A stretch of 64,000 nucleotides of DNA. Source: Oscillospiraceae bacterium. GTDB lineage: Bacteria > Bacillota > Clostridia > Oscillospirales > CAG-382. Made by a program: the position numbers and the translations under genes. The notes beneath the pieces were generated by a model. The model was not told the origin of the DNA and did no database searches. It saw only the letters and a program-made list of their open reading frames with translations. The first letter of the stretch is position 1, and each line of letters starts with the position of its first letter. Below, piece after piece: positions 1 to 7,689 of this stretch. The stretch lies in contig SVRD01000001.1 in the NCBI GenBank assembly GCA_015064955.1, positions 1 through 64,000 of the forward strand, in the 5' to 3' direction.

Positions 1-45
1 AAAGACAAGAAAAAGAAAGAAGCAAAGAAAAAGAAGCTTTTGTAA
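1..45 (+). CDS. 3' end of an unidentified protein (partial)
   Basis: The window opens inside a frame that reads a strongly basic tail of about 14 residues, mostly Lys, ending at TAA (43-45). A poly-Lys tail of this kind often ends membrane proteins or surface proteins whose last helix is followed by a cytoplasmic anchor, as in two other proteins of this window. Only the tail is visible, so no function can be given, and a chance open frame in A-rich DNA is possible. Confidence 0.4.
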   Translation, partial: KDKKKKEAKKKKLL

Positions 46-105
46 AAAAGAAAAAAGAAATAAATTTATTATATATAGTTGTTGTTGTGTTAATTTAATA
101 GCTAT

Positions 106-213
106 CGTTATATTTAAACGTTACAGACCACTATATTACGTATTGTCTTGTTAGTCTATAAGCCTTACGTTATATCAAAACGTTACAGACCACTGTATTA
201 CGTATTGTCTTGT
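106..213. repeat. Two 46-bp direct repeats in a gene-free stretch (46-377)
   Basis: Positions 106-151 and 168-213 are the same 46 bp at three mismatches, with a 62-bp period. Each copy starts CGTTATAT, contains ACGTTACAGACCACT and ends TTACGTATTGTCTTGT. A further ACGTAACGTTATTATA follows at about 222. The rest of 46-377 is AT-rich and holds only the terminator at 333-357. The repeat may be a protein-binding iteron or the remains of a duplication; nothing codes here. Confidence 0.7.
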
Positions 214-332
214 GGTATTAAGACGTAACGTTATTATAGGGCACACCATTTGAAACAACAACAACACAAAAAGCGTTTTTTTAATCTCTTTTAAATTCTC
301 GTTTATGTGCAGCCCTCGCCCTGATTGCAAGC

Positions 333-357
333 AAAAAAGCCCGCGAATGCAGGCTTT
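333..357 (-). terminator. Rho-independent terminator of the BlaI/receptor/LRR operon
   Basis: Read on the minus strand, AAAGCCTGC and GCGGGCTTT pair around a 4-nt loop (one G-U type mismatch) and are followed by a T run. It lies 20 bp beyond the stop of the LRR lipoprotein. Confidence 0.75.
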
Positions 358-377
358 GATGCCGATATGTAAGGAGT

Positions 378-2375
378 TTATTCCTCGGATTCGTAATCGC
401 TTTTTGAATCCTCGCCGTTTTCCGAGCCGACAAGCGCTTGGTCGAAGCGGCTCCAGAAATCGCTGTCTAACCCCTGTGCGCCCTCGTAATAATAGAGCGT
501 GAACTCGCAATTATTCGGGAAGTCGTAATAATTGTCCTCGCCGTAGGGGCTTTTGTTGATGATGACCTCGGGCGCATCGCCCATAAGGGTGACCTTTTTA
601 AGACCGCGGCACTGATTGAACGTCCAGCCGCAGACGGTTTTCAAGCTTGCGGGGAGCACGACCTCCGCGAGCTGATAGCAGGATTCAAACGCCTCCTCGC
701 CGATGCTTTCGAGTCCCTCGTGGAAATAGAGCGAGGTGATCTTTGTGCTGTCGAACGCATTGTCGCCGACGGTTTTGAGCGTGCTCGGCATTGTCAGCTC
801 GGTAATTTCATAGCAGGAGCCGAACGCGTTATGCCCGATATATTCCACTGTTTCGGGAACATTGACGCTTTCGAGCTTATAGCAGGCGAAAAAGAGTGCG
901 TCGGAAATCGTATTCAGACTACTCGGGAGCTTTGCCGTTTTAAGCTCGTGGCAGTTATCGAAAACACCCTCGCCGATAGTTTCGACGCTTTCGGGGAAGA
1001 CAAAGTCGGTCAAAGCGTCACAGCCCGCGAAAGCATAACGCTTTACCGTTTTAAGCGATTCGGGGAGAACCGGATTTTCGAGCTTGACGCAGCTTCCGAA
1101 TGCATTTTCGCCGATCGTTTCGAGAGTTTGCGGTAAAGTTACCTTTTTGAGCAGGCTTGCACTGTTAAACGCGAAATCGCCGATGGTTTTTACTCCCTCG
1201 TGGAGTGTGAGCTGAATAACGTCGTTGTTTGCGCGGAGCATATATTCACCGATTGCCGTGACAGGCTTTCCGCCGAGTGTTTCGGGGACAGTCAGTATAT
1301 ATTCGCTTCCGAGATAGCCGACGACTGTTACGCTTCCGTCGCTGTTTTCGACATATTCAAGCTCCTGCTCGACAAGCGGCTGCTCGTCGGAATCGGTATA
1401 GCGCACGGGGAATCCGCAAAAGCGCGGGAAGGTCACGCCCGACGCCGATTTTTTCACCCATATCTCAAACATGCTCGCGGGGACAGAAATGAAATGGTCG
1501 AGCTGATAGCTGAATTTTTCGGGAACGTCGCCCTCGAAAACAAGCTTTTTGAAATCGTACATTCCGCCGAACGAATCCTCGTAGATCTCGGTCACGCTTG
1601 CCGGGACGGTCGCGCTTACAAGCTTGCTGTCGTAAAACGCGCGCTCGTCGATCTTTTCGAGTCCGTTTGGGAGTGTGATCTCGGAAAGATTTGTTTTTCC
1701 GAACGCGCCGTAGGCTATCGTCTTCAGCGTGCTCGGCAGGCTTATTGTTTTGATGCTCGATTCAAAAAACATCAATTCGGGTATCACGGTGACACCCTCG
1801 GGCACGTTCACGTGAGTCACACCCGTGCCCGCAAAGTTGCGGTAGCCCTTTTCCGAGAAGAACGCCGCGGGGATATCGCTTATATTCAGCGAGGAACAGC
1901 CCGCAAAGATCTCGTCTCCGACCGTTTCGAGCGACGCGGGCAGATTGATCTGATTGAGATTCTTGAAATTTCTGAACGCGCCCCTTTCGATAGTCTTTAC
2001 CGATTCGGGAAGATGTATTTTTTCGAGCGCGGAGGTATTATCGTCGTCGAACGAATAGAGCCCGCCGTCGATGATACGCTCGATGGTTTCGGGGAGATAG
2101 ATCTCCTTTACCTTGCCGTTGTACTTCACGGTTCTTGTATCGAACACGGTTATCCTTTTGCCGTCTATCTCGGCGGGGATCTTTATGATTTCATCGCCGC
2201 CGTGGTAATAATAGACCGAATAAACCTCGTTTTCGAGCGTATTTACCATAAAATCCTCGCTCGGTGTTTCGCTTATCTCGCTTACCGACGAGCTTTCGCC
2301 GTTTTCATCGCTTTTACAGCTTACAAACGCAAAAAGCATTAAAATCGAAAGTATGATACACAGTGATTTTTTCAT
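378..2375 (-). CDS. BspA-type leucine-rich-repeat lipoprotein
   Basis: A secreted lipoprotein of 665 residues. The start ATG at 2375 is preceded by AAGGAG at 6 bp spacing; an earlier in-frame ATG at 2399 has no such site. Residues 1-20 form a lipoprotein leader ending F-V-S-C, followed by an acidic, Ser-rich linker. Two blocks of LRR_5 (BspA/Treponema-type) repeats follow, at about 60-290 and 360-620, with the recurrent pattern of A-F-x-x-C/N, L-x-x-V-x-L-P and S-L-x-T-I. The family is known for surface adhesion and protein binding; here the ligand is unknown. It is the last gene of an operon whose middle gene, a membrane metalloprotease receptor, has the same type of repeats outside the membrane, so the two may recognise the same ligand or each other (inference). 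Confidence 0.85.
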   Translation of the reverse strand: MKKSLCIILSILMLFAFVSCKSDENGESSSVSEISETPSEDFMVNTLENEVYSVYYYHGGDEIIKIPAEIDGKRITVFDTRTVKYNGKVKEIYLPETIERIIDGGLYSFDDDNTSALEKIHLPESVKTIERGAFRNFKNLNQINLPASLETVGDEIFAGCSSLNISDIPAAFFSEKGYRNFAGTGVTHVNVPEGVTVIPELMFFESSIKTISLPSTLKTIAYGAFGKTNLSEITLPNGLEKIDERAFYDSKLVSATVPASVTEIYEDSFGGMYDFKKLVFEGDVPEKFSYQLDHFISVPASMFEIWVKKSASGVTFPRFCGFPVRYTDSDEQPLVEQELEYVENSDGSVTVVGYLGSEYILTVPETLGGKPVTAIGEYMLRANNDVIQLTLHEGVKTIGDFAFNSASLLKKVTLPQTLETIGENAFGSCVKLENPVLPESLKTVKRYAFAGCDALTDFVFPESVETIGEGVFDNCHELKTAKLPSSLNTISDALFFACYKLESVNVPETVEYIGHNAFGSCYEITELTMPSTLKTVGDNAFDSTKITSLYFHEGLESIGEEAFESCYQLAEVVLPASLKTVCGWTFNQCRGLKKVTLMGDAPEVIINKSPYGEDNYYDFPNNCEFTLYYYEGAQGLDSDFWSRFDQALVGSENGEDSKSDYESEE

Positions 2376-2402
2376 AGTTTTCTCCTTCGGTTCACCCAAA
2401 AA

Positions 2403-4235
2403 TCATTCGTTCTCCCAATATTCCTTCGGGAGACGGTAACAGCCGTAAAATGCGTTCCACCCGATCTCGCAGTCATTCGGAATCGTTACTTTTTCGAGCT
2501 TGATGCAGTCGTAAAAGGCACAATCACCGATAGTTGCAAGCCCGGGATCGAAAACGACCTCGGTAAGACCGCAATCGTAAAACGGGCGTGAGCCCCAATA
2601 GGCAATACTTTTGGGAATCTTTATAAATTCGAGTGCATAGCATTTCGCAAAGCATTCGTTGCCGAGCTGTACGGCGGTTTCGGGAATGGTTATCTCTTTC
2701 AGTCGGGTACAGCCGTAGAACGCACTGCTTCCGATGCTGTAAAGCGCGATCGGCATATGCACGCTTTCGAGATACATACAGTTCTCAAACGCGCTCATAC
2801 CGATTTTATAAACGGTATCGGGAATATAGACCGATTTCAAGCCGAGATTCGACTCAAAAGCGCCCCCCGCGATCTCGGTGACCGCCTTGCCGTCGATAAC
2901 CGTCGGGATAACGATCTGCTCGTCGGAGCCGATATATTCGGTTATCGTTTTTCCGCCGTAGTAGTTATTGTGGTATTTGAAATCGGCAAGCGGCGAATGC
3001 TTTTCGGGCGGGAGCTCGCCGAAGGTGTGGACAGAAAAGACGTTTGACAGCTTCGGCTTCGGCGAATCGTCGGTTTCGCCGTCATAGACCACCCTTACCT
3101 TACAGCCGATACTGATCTGCGGCAAAATACCGAGCTCGGAATCGAGCGGAACGGTATAGATTCCGTCCTCGGCTTCGGTATAGGGGACGAAAACGATATT
3201 CCGCACCGTCATCGCGCCGTTTTCGATGCCGAGAACGATGCCGTCGAGGAAGTATTCGCCCTCGTTTGCCGTTTCGGGAAAGGGAGACGACTCGTAGTTA
3301 TCATTCTTCGCGGTGAGAAAAAGCAGAGAAACGGCAACACAAACCACAACCGCCGCGACAAGCACCCAGAAAGCAGGCTTTTTGTAGTTCAAAACGTTAC
3401 GCACCCTGCCCTTAACCGCATTTTCACCGAAGGCGAGCGGGCAGGCTGTGATAAATCTGCGCTCGCCCGAGCAATTAAGAAGCGCGTTGCTGTACCTGAT
3501 CTTTATCTCCTCGCCGAACGAGGAAATAACCTTTTCGTCGGTCGCCTGCTCGATATCGCGAGCAAAAAGAATATATGCAACCCAGAGCACAGGGTTGAAC
3601 CAATAGACCGAAAGAAGCAGAAAGGCAAGCGGCTTCCAGATATTGTCCCTGCGCTTGATATGCGCGTTTTCGTGAGCGATAACACATTCGGCGTCCGACT
3701 TGTCGATATCCGAGGGGAGATATATTCTCGCTCTGAAAATCCCGAGAATAAAGGGCGATGGGATATGATCGCAGATATAAACGTTGTCCCTTATATTCAC
3801 CGCCTCGCGCAGACGGCGCCTGATACGGATCCAGCTGACCGCCGCATAGATAAGCATCGCCGCAACGCCGATTATCCAGACAATACCGAACAGCGCAAGC
3901 ACAGTCTGCAACGGGTTGTCACCCGAAAGATTATCGTGCGAGAAATTCCGAAGCAGTACGTCGTTGACGGCGTTATCAATAAACGGCAGACTCGAATTTA
4001 TCTGCGGTGTTGTTGTGCTGACGATATTCTGCGGTATCGGCTCGTCCGACGGGAGAAGCGACAGCGCGCTCTCGAAATTAAATGGCAATATCAGCCTTAT
4101 TGCGACAAGACCCCAAAGCAGAACGCTGATAAAGCGCGGCATCCTTTTGAAGCACAGCTTTACAAGAATAACGACGAGCGCGAGCACCGACGCAGTCAGG
4201 CTCATATTTAAAAGCTTTATAAGAACAGCGCTCAT
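2403..4235 (-). CDS. BlaR1/MecR1-family M56 metallopeptidase receptor with LRR sensor domain
   Basis: Membrane receptor protease of 610 residues. The N-terminal half has hydrophobic segments at about 10-28, 35-50 and 112-135, then the zinc motif H188-E-N-A-H192 and a downstream D-I-E-Q-A-T-D helix that fits the third ligand of M56 peptidases. A last membrane segment lies near 292-314. In BlaR1 the exterior domain is a penicillin-binding fold; here it is replaced by a short beta-rich linker and BspA-type leucine-rich repeats (about 430-605) without any SxxK/KTG motif. The family cleaves a BlaI repressor after sensing a signal. The start overlaps the end of the blaI-like gene by 4 bp (ATGA), so the two are translationally coupled. 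What is sensed is not known; a beta-lactam is unlikely. Confidence 0.88.
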   Translation of the reverse strand: MSAVLIKLLNMSLTASVLALVVILVKLCFKRMPRFISVLLWGLVAIRLILPFNFESALSLLPSDEPIPQNIVSTTTPQINSSLPFIDNAVNDVLLRNFSHDNLSGDNPLQTVLALFGIVWIIGVAAMLIYAAVSWIRIRRRLREAVNIRDNVYICDHIPSPFILGIFRARIYLPSDIDKSDAECVIAHENAHIKRRDNIWKPLAFLLLSVYWFNPVLWVAYILFARDIEQATDEKVISSFGEEIKIRYSNALLNCSGERRFITACPLAFGENAVKGRVRNVLNYKKPAFWVLVAAVVVCVAVSLLFLTAKNDNYESSPFPETANEGEYFLDGIVLGIENGAMTVRNIVFVPYTEAEDGIYTVPLDSELGILPQISIGCKVRVVYDGETDDSPKPKLSNVFSVHTFGELPPEKHSPLADFKYHNNYYGGKTITEYIGSDEQIVIPTVIDGKAVTEIAGGAFESNLGLKSVYIPDTVYKIGMSAFENCMYLESVHMPIALYSIGSSAFYGCTRLKEITIPETAVQLGNECFAKCYALEFIKIPKSIAYWGSRPFYDCGLTEVVFDPGLATIGDCAFYDCIKLEKVTIPNDCEIGWNAFYGCYRLPKEYWENE

Positions 4236-4600
4236 TTGTTGCCCTCCGAGTATTCATCGAGCATTTTCTTTATCTCGGCGATATCGTCGGCACTCAGACT
4301 TTTGCTCTTGGTAAACGCTGTCAGAAACGCGGGCAGTGAGCCCTTGAACGCATCGTCGACAAATCGCTCGCTTCTGCGCGAATAGAACTCTTCCCTGCTT
4401 ATCAGCGCGCAAACCCTTCCCTTATCGTTGGCAAAAAGCCCCTTTTCGCAAAGACGCTTGAGAACGGTATAGGTCGTGCTCTTTTTCCAGCCGAGCTCGT
4501 TTTCGCTCAATTTGCAAAGCTCGGCAGAGGCTATCGGCTCGTTTTCCCATATAATATCGGCAAAGCGCGATTCGACCGCGCCAAGCTGGTAGTCAGTCAT
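4232..4600 (-). CDS. BlaI/MecI/CopY-family transcriptional repressor
   Basis: A 122-residue winged-helix repressor of normal family length. The N-terminal two thirds match the BlaI pattern: E-x-x-I-M/I-x-x-x-W-E, then a K-S-T-T-Y-T-V-L-K-R-L recognition helix and a wing around G-R-V-C; the C-terminal helix is the dimerisation part. The start has GGAGGA at 6 bp. It is the first gene of a three-gene operon with the M56 receptor and the LRR lipoprotein. Two dyad operators lie directly upstream, one on the -10 and one next to the ribosome binding site, so it very likely represses its own operon until cleaved by the receptor. Confidence 0.9.
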   Translation of the reverse strand: MTDYQLGAVESRFADIIWENEPIASAELCKLSENELGWKKSTTYTVLKRLCEKGLFANDKGRVCALISREEFYSRRSERFVDDAFKGSLPAFLTAFTKSKSLSADDIAEIKKMLDEYSEGNK

Positions 4601-4614
4601 TTTATTTCCTCCAT

Positions 4615-4629
4615 TCTACAAGTTGTAGA
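4615..4629. promoter_or_regulatory. BlaI operator 1
   Basis: TCTACAAGTTGTAGA is a perfect 15-bp dyad with the TACA...TGTA core known for BlaI/MecI/CopY operators. It sits between the promoter and the ribosome binding site of the repressor gene. Confidence 0.75.
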
Positions 4630-4637
4630 CCGCTTAT

Positions 4638-4666
4638 AGTCTACACTATGTAGACCGATTTGTCAA
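4638..4666 (-). promoter_or_regulatory. Promoter and BlaI operator 2
   Basis: On the minus strand TTGACA (4666-4661) is followed after 17 bp by TAGACT (4643-4638). The perfect 17-bp dyad GTCTACACTATGTAGAC (4639-4655, 7-bp arms) covers the -10 element. The centres of the two operators are 25 bp apart, close to the spacing seen in bla/mec operators, so the repressor should block RNA polymerase directly. Confidence 0.8.
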
Positions 4667-4673
4667 TGCTTTT

Positions 4674-5447
4674 TTGAAGATTCCCTCCCCGACTTTTGAA
4701 AAAGCTTGGCAAAAATTTCTTCCTCCCGCGTTGGAGGTTGTTTTTGTTTGTATCGCCGTCTCCGCGAGGGTGTTATGTCGACAAAAAGAAAAGGTCGGGA
4801 GACAAGCCCCCCGCCCTACAATTCACTCTTCACTTTTCACTCTTCACTCTTCACTTTTCAATGACAATCCCTCCGTCACGGCTTGCGCCGTGCCACCTCC
4901 CTTTACACAAGGGAGGCTCATCGCGAGTTTTCACATCTCGTGTGGTACCCTCATCGCGCAAGCGATTTCGATGAAAAATCCCATAAAAATCGGCGACATG
5001 CGCGTCGATTTTTATACCTTAGAGCGCCGAGGATTCGGACAACGAACGAAGTGAGGCGCACGTGTTACGGGGTCCCCGAAAATCGCAAGATTTTTGGGGT
5101 ATATAGATGCGAATGTACGGCGCTCACAAAAAACGGGGAAAATTCGAAGAATTTTTCACGAGAGCGAAGCGAATCCGATAAGAATCTATATTTTTCAAGG
5201 ACAGGCGCCTTGAAAAATATACCTATGATGCCCGAAAGTGCGGACAAGACGCGAAGCGGCGCGCACGCACTTTGCGCGAGCGAACGGGCATCTCAAAAAC
5301 CGATTAAAATCGTGAGATTTTAATCGAGAGCGTCAGCGACCAAAACCCGACCAAAATGCAAAGCATTTTGTGTCGAGAGCGTAGCGACGCAAAACCGACC
5401 GAAACGCTTGCGTTTCGTGTCGAGAGCGAAGCGACCGCCATTTGATT
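4674..5447. repeat. Mosaic hairpin repeat block 1
   Basis: A gene-free block assembled from modules that recur elsewhere in the window. In order: a CCCGCGTTGG...CCGCGAGGG module (4725-4775); TTCACTCTTCACTTTTCAC tandem repeats (4819-4861); the 55-bp hairpin module (4865-4919); a stem with arms ATAAAAATCG/CGATTTTTAT (4982-5014); CCCCGAAAATC-GCAA-GATTTTTGGGG (5073-5098); ATATTTTTCAAGG/CCTTGAAAAATAT with a 7-nt loop (5188-5220); a long GATGCCCG...CGGGCATC stem (5226-5292); then three short palindromes, each followed by GAGAGCGnnAGCGAC (5298-5440). Short open frames inside it have no codon pattern or convincing start and are not genes. Confidence 0.85.
4865..4919 (+). repeat. 55-bp double-hairpin module, copy 1
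   Basis: Contains the hairpin CACGGC-TTGC-GCCGTG and the stem CCTCCC-TTTACACAA-GGGAGG. The same 55 bp recur at 10507, 16470 and 16900 with essentially no change. Confidence 0.9.
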
Positions 5448-5448
5448 A

Positions 5449-5949
5449 TCACTTATGTATTTCTTCTGCGAGTTCCTCTACAAGCTCGTTCGGGATATCT
5501 ATCCTTCCGCTCGCCGTGTCGAAAATGATATTTTCGTTATTCAAGGAATAGAGCTTTTTGAAAAGCTCGTAGCTGATCTCGTAATCCACGCTCCATTCGC
5601 TTTGTCCGTTTTTCGAGTCGTAAACGCCGTGAATGAGAATTTTGGAATCGTGCTCGAGGCAGTCGCAGGTTTCGATCTCCATTTTCGTTATACGGAACCG
5701 ATCGAGCCGGTTCGATTCGCCAAGCGCGCGCTCGAGCTCGGGGATACCTCCGTTTTTATCGTTCGGCATTTCGCCGTTCGGGCGGTCGTTGGGCGGTGCG
5801 CCCTCGGGGCGACGGTCGGGCTCGCTCGGACTGCCCAGCGATATAGAAAAGCTGATTTCCTCGTAGCTCGTTGTCTTTGTTTCGCTCCCCGCGCAGCCGC
5901 AGACGGAAAGAAACACGCCAAGCAGCACAAAAACAAATATCCTTTTCAC
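5449..5949 (-). CDS. Small putative lipoprotein
   Basis: A protein of 166 residues. I chose the GTG at 5949, which has a GGGGG ribosome binding site 7 bp upstream and begins directly with a lipoprotein leader (K-R-I-F-V-F..., cleavage at V-C-G-C); an ATG at 5991 would put about 14 odd residues before it. After the lipid Cys comes a Pro/Gly/Asp/Asn-rich low-complexity linker (about 38-60) and a compact C-terminal domain of about 95 residues with a C-D-C-L pair. I do not recognise the domain. It stands alone between repeat block 1 and the YdcF operon. Confidence 0.65.
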   Translation of the reverse strand: MKRIFVFVLLGVFLSVCGCAGSETKTTSYEEISFSISLGSPSEPDRRPEGAPPNDRPNGEMPNDKNGGIPELERALGESNRLDRFRITKMEIETCDCLEHDSKILIHGVYDSKNGQSEWSVDYEISYELFKKLYSLNNENIIFDTASGRIDIPNELVEELAEEIHK

Positions 5950-6030
5950 AAAAGCGCCCCCTTTTTTAATCTTGATCATATTATACAACACAAATCCCCG
6001 ATTGTAAAGGGGGGCTTTTGCGGCAGGAAT

Positions 6031-6056
6031 GAAAAAAGACCGTCGGCGACGGTCCT
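6031..6056 (-). terminator. Terminator of the MFS-to-YdcF operon
   Basis: Minus-strand hairpin AGGACCGTC-GCC-GACGGTCT followed by TTTTT, 5 bp past the ydcF-like stop codon. Confidence 0.8.
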
Positions 6057-6060
6057 TAAT

Positions 6061-6801
6061 TCAAAATATAACCTGACTGACAACCGCCAAAAGCTCGCGG
6101 AGTCCGTTGGGGATAACGGTATGGATCTGGGTGCTTGCGTGGATATGGGTGATATTTTCAAGTCCGCATTCCTTCGCAAGCGATTCCGCACGGAAAATAT
6201 GGAAGCTGTTTGTTATAAACACGGCGCGGTAATTGCCGATCCCGAGCTTTTCATCGAGGATCGCCTTTGAGAATTTGAAATTCTCGTAGGTGCTTGTCGA
6301 TCTGTCCTCCTTGATTATGCGCTCGGGCGCGATCCCGCCTTCGACAAGATAGCGTTCCATCGCGAGAGCCTCGCTTATATCCTCGCCGCGCCCTTGGCCG
6401 CCGCTTACGACGACAAGTGCCTGCTTATTGATATTGCAATACTCGATCGCGGTATCGAGACGGCTTTTCAGACTCGAGCCGACCTCGCTTCCCTTTATCC
6501 CCGCGCCGAGAACGATCAGAACGTCCTCTTTATTATCGCTGTTATCGTTAGTTCCGCAAATATACAGCGCGGCAACGAGCAGCGCAACCAGCGCGATCAG
6601 AGCACAAACCGCAAGAGGAAGCCATTTCGGCAGCAGACTCAAAAGTCTTTTATAAAACACGCCGTAAAGCAGAAGCGAAATACCGACAACCAGCGAAAGC
6701 GCAGTGCCGAGTGTGAAGCTGAAGCCGAGCGAGCTCGCAACGCCCGACACCGACACCGCCAAACCGACGGTGATAAAAATTATTCTTAGTGCGGTATGCA
6801 T
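6061..6801 (-). CDS. YdcF/SanA-family (DUF218) membrane protein
   Basis: 246 residues. Three or four hydrophobic segments (about 5-25, 30-48, 58-82) precede a DUF218 domain (about 92-246) with L-I-V-L-G-A-G-I near its start, V-V-S-G-G-Q-G and the R-S-T-S-T-Y-E-N motif, then T-N-S-F-H-I-F-R. These are the hallmarks of the YdcF/ElyC/SanA family, some members of which act in envelope polysaccharide or peptidoglycan precursor metabolism; the reaction is not firmly known. Its start overlaps the stop of the isomerase gene by one base (TAATG), so it is translationally coupled and is the last gene of the operon. Confidence 0.85.
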   Translation of the reverse strand: MHTALRIIFITVGLAVSVSGVASSLGFSFTLGTALSLVVGISLLLYGVFYKRLLSLLPKWLPLAVCALIALVALLVAALYICGTNDNSDNKEDVLIVLGAGIKGSEVGSSLKSRLDTAIEYCNINKQALVVVSGGQGRGEDISEALAMERYLVEGGIAPERIIKEDRSTSTYENFKFSKAILDEKLGIGNYRAVFITNSFHIFRAESLAKECGLENITHIHASTQIHTVIPNGLRELLAVVSQVIF

Positions 6802-7637
6802 TATTCGGCGGTCACTTCCGCGATGATCGATTCGAGATATTCCTTCGCCTTTATAATATCCTTTGCCTGCTGTTCGCCCTCGATCTCGCGCTCGATAGTG
6901 ATATATCCGTCGTATCCGAGCTCGTGAAGACCCTTGATAACGCCGTAGAAGTCCACCTTGCCCTCGCCGATAGCGGTTTCGACACCTAAATCGTGGCCGT
7001 TGGTGGGATATCTGCCGTCTTTTGCGTGGAGATTGCGGACGTATTTGCCGAAAACGTCAAGCGCATCGACAGGGTTTGCCTTGCCGTAGAGGATAACGTT
7101 GGCGGTGTCGAGATTTACGCCCAAATTGTCCGCGCCCGCGGTCTCGAAGCAGCGGAGCATTGTAACGGGGGTTTCCTGACCGGTCTCGAAAAGGAGCCAC
7201 TGGCCGTTCTTCTTCAAATGGTCCGCGATTCTCTTGACCGCGTTGCAGAAGGGAACAAATTCTTTATCGTTGGGGTTTTCGGGAATAAAGCCCATATGGG
7301 TAACGACGTTGACAACACCGAGCTTTGCGGCAAAGTCCGCGCCGTCGCAGAGGTTTTTAACACGCATTTCGCGGTATTCGGGGGGAACGAGTCCGAGATT
7401 CTGATGTCCCTCGTAGAAGTTCCAGGTGCAAGGGCCCTCCCAACCGCACCAGAACGCAGATATCTCCACACCGTATTCGGCAAGAAGAGAATTGAGCTTT
7501 TCTGCATTTTCATCGGTCCAATGCGACGGATTCCAGGAAAGAAGCTGGCAGTTGTCAAATCCCTGCTCTCTCAAAACCTTGAACTTCTGAGGCATACCCT
7601 CCATATCGCCGAGCATTACGCAAACGCCTATTTTCAT
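6801..7637 (-). CDS. Sugar phosphate isomerase/epimerase (TIM barrel, AP-endonuclease 2-like)
   Basis: 278 residues, the usual length for this superfamily of xylose-isomerase-like TIM barrels. Diagnostic stretches are V-V-T-H-M-G-F (strand 4), L-L-F-E-T-G-Q-E (metal-ligand Glu), G-V-N-L-D-T-A-N, V-R-N-L-H-A-K-D-G and I-T-I-E-R-E, which give the expected divalent-metal ligands. The start has AGGAG 7 bp upstream. It follows an MFS transporter and a lipoprotein and precedes ydcF, which suggests catabolism of an imported sugar or polyol. The substrate cannot be told from sequence. Confidence 0.85.
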   Translation of the reverse strand: MKIGVCVMLGDMEGMPQKFKVLREQGFDNCQLLSWNPSHWTDENAEKLNSLLAEYGVEISAFWCGWEGPCTWNFYEGHQNLGLVPPEYREMRVKNLCDGADFAAKLGVVNVVTHMGFIPENPNDKEFVPFCNAVKRIADHLKKNGQWLLFETGQETPVTMLRCFETAGADNLGVNLDTANVILYGKANPVDALDVFGKYVRNLHAKDGRYPTNGHDLGVETAIGEGKVDFYGVIKGLHELGYDGYITIEREIEGEQQAKDIIKAKEYLESIIAEVTAE

Positions 7638-7689
7638 AATAATTTCTCCTTTATTTATCTTGTTATATTTATCTGTTTTATTGATTCGG

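Noticed and set aside
4819-4861. A CRISPR-like array of TTCACTCTTCACTTTTCAC repeats
   Set aside because: The units are 7-14 bp, contiguous and without unique spacers, and no cas gene is present. The same holds for 10459-10502 and 16388-16466.
4674-5330. Small open frames inside the mosaic blocks, some with near-identical translations at 4883 and 10525
   Set aside because: The similarity comes from the repeated DNA. The frames run through hairpins, have no ribosome binding sites and differ in length between copies.
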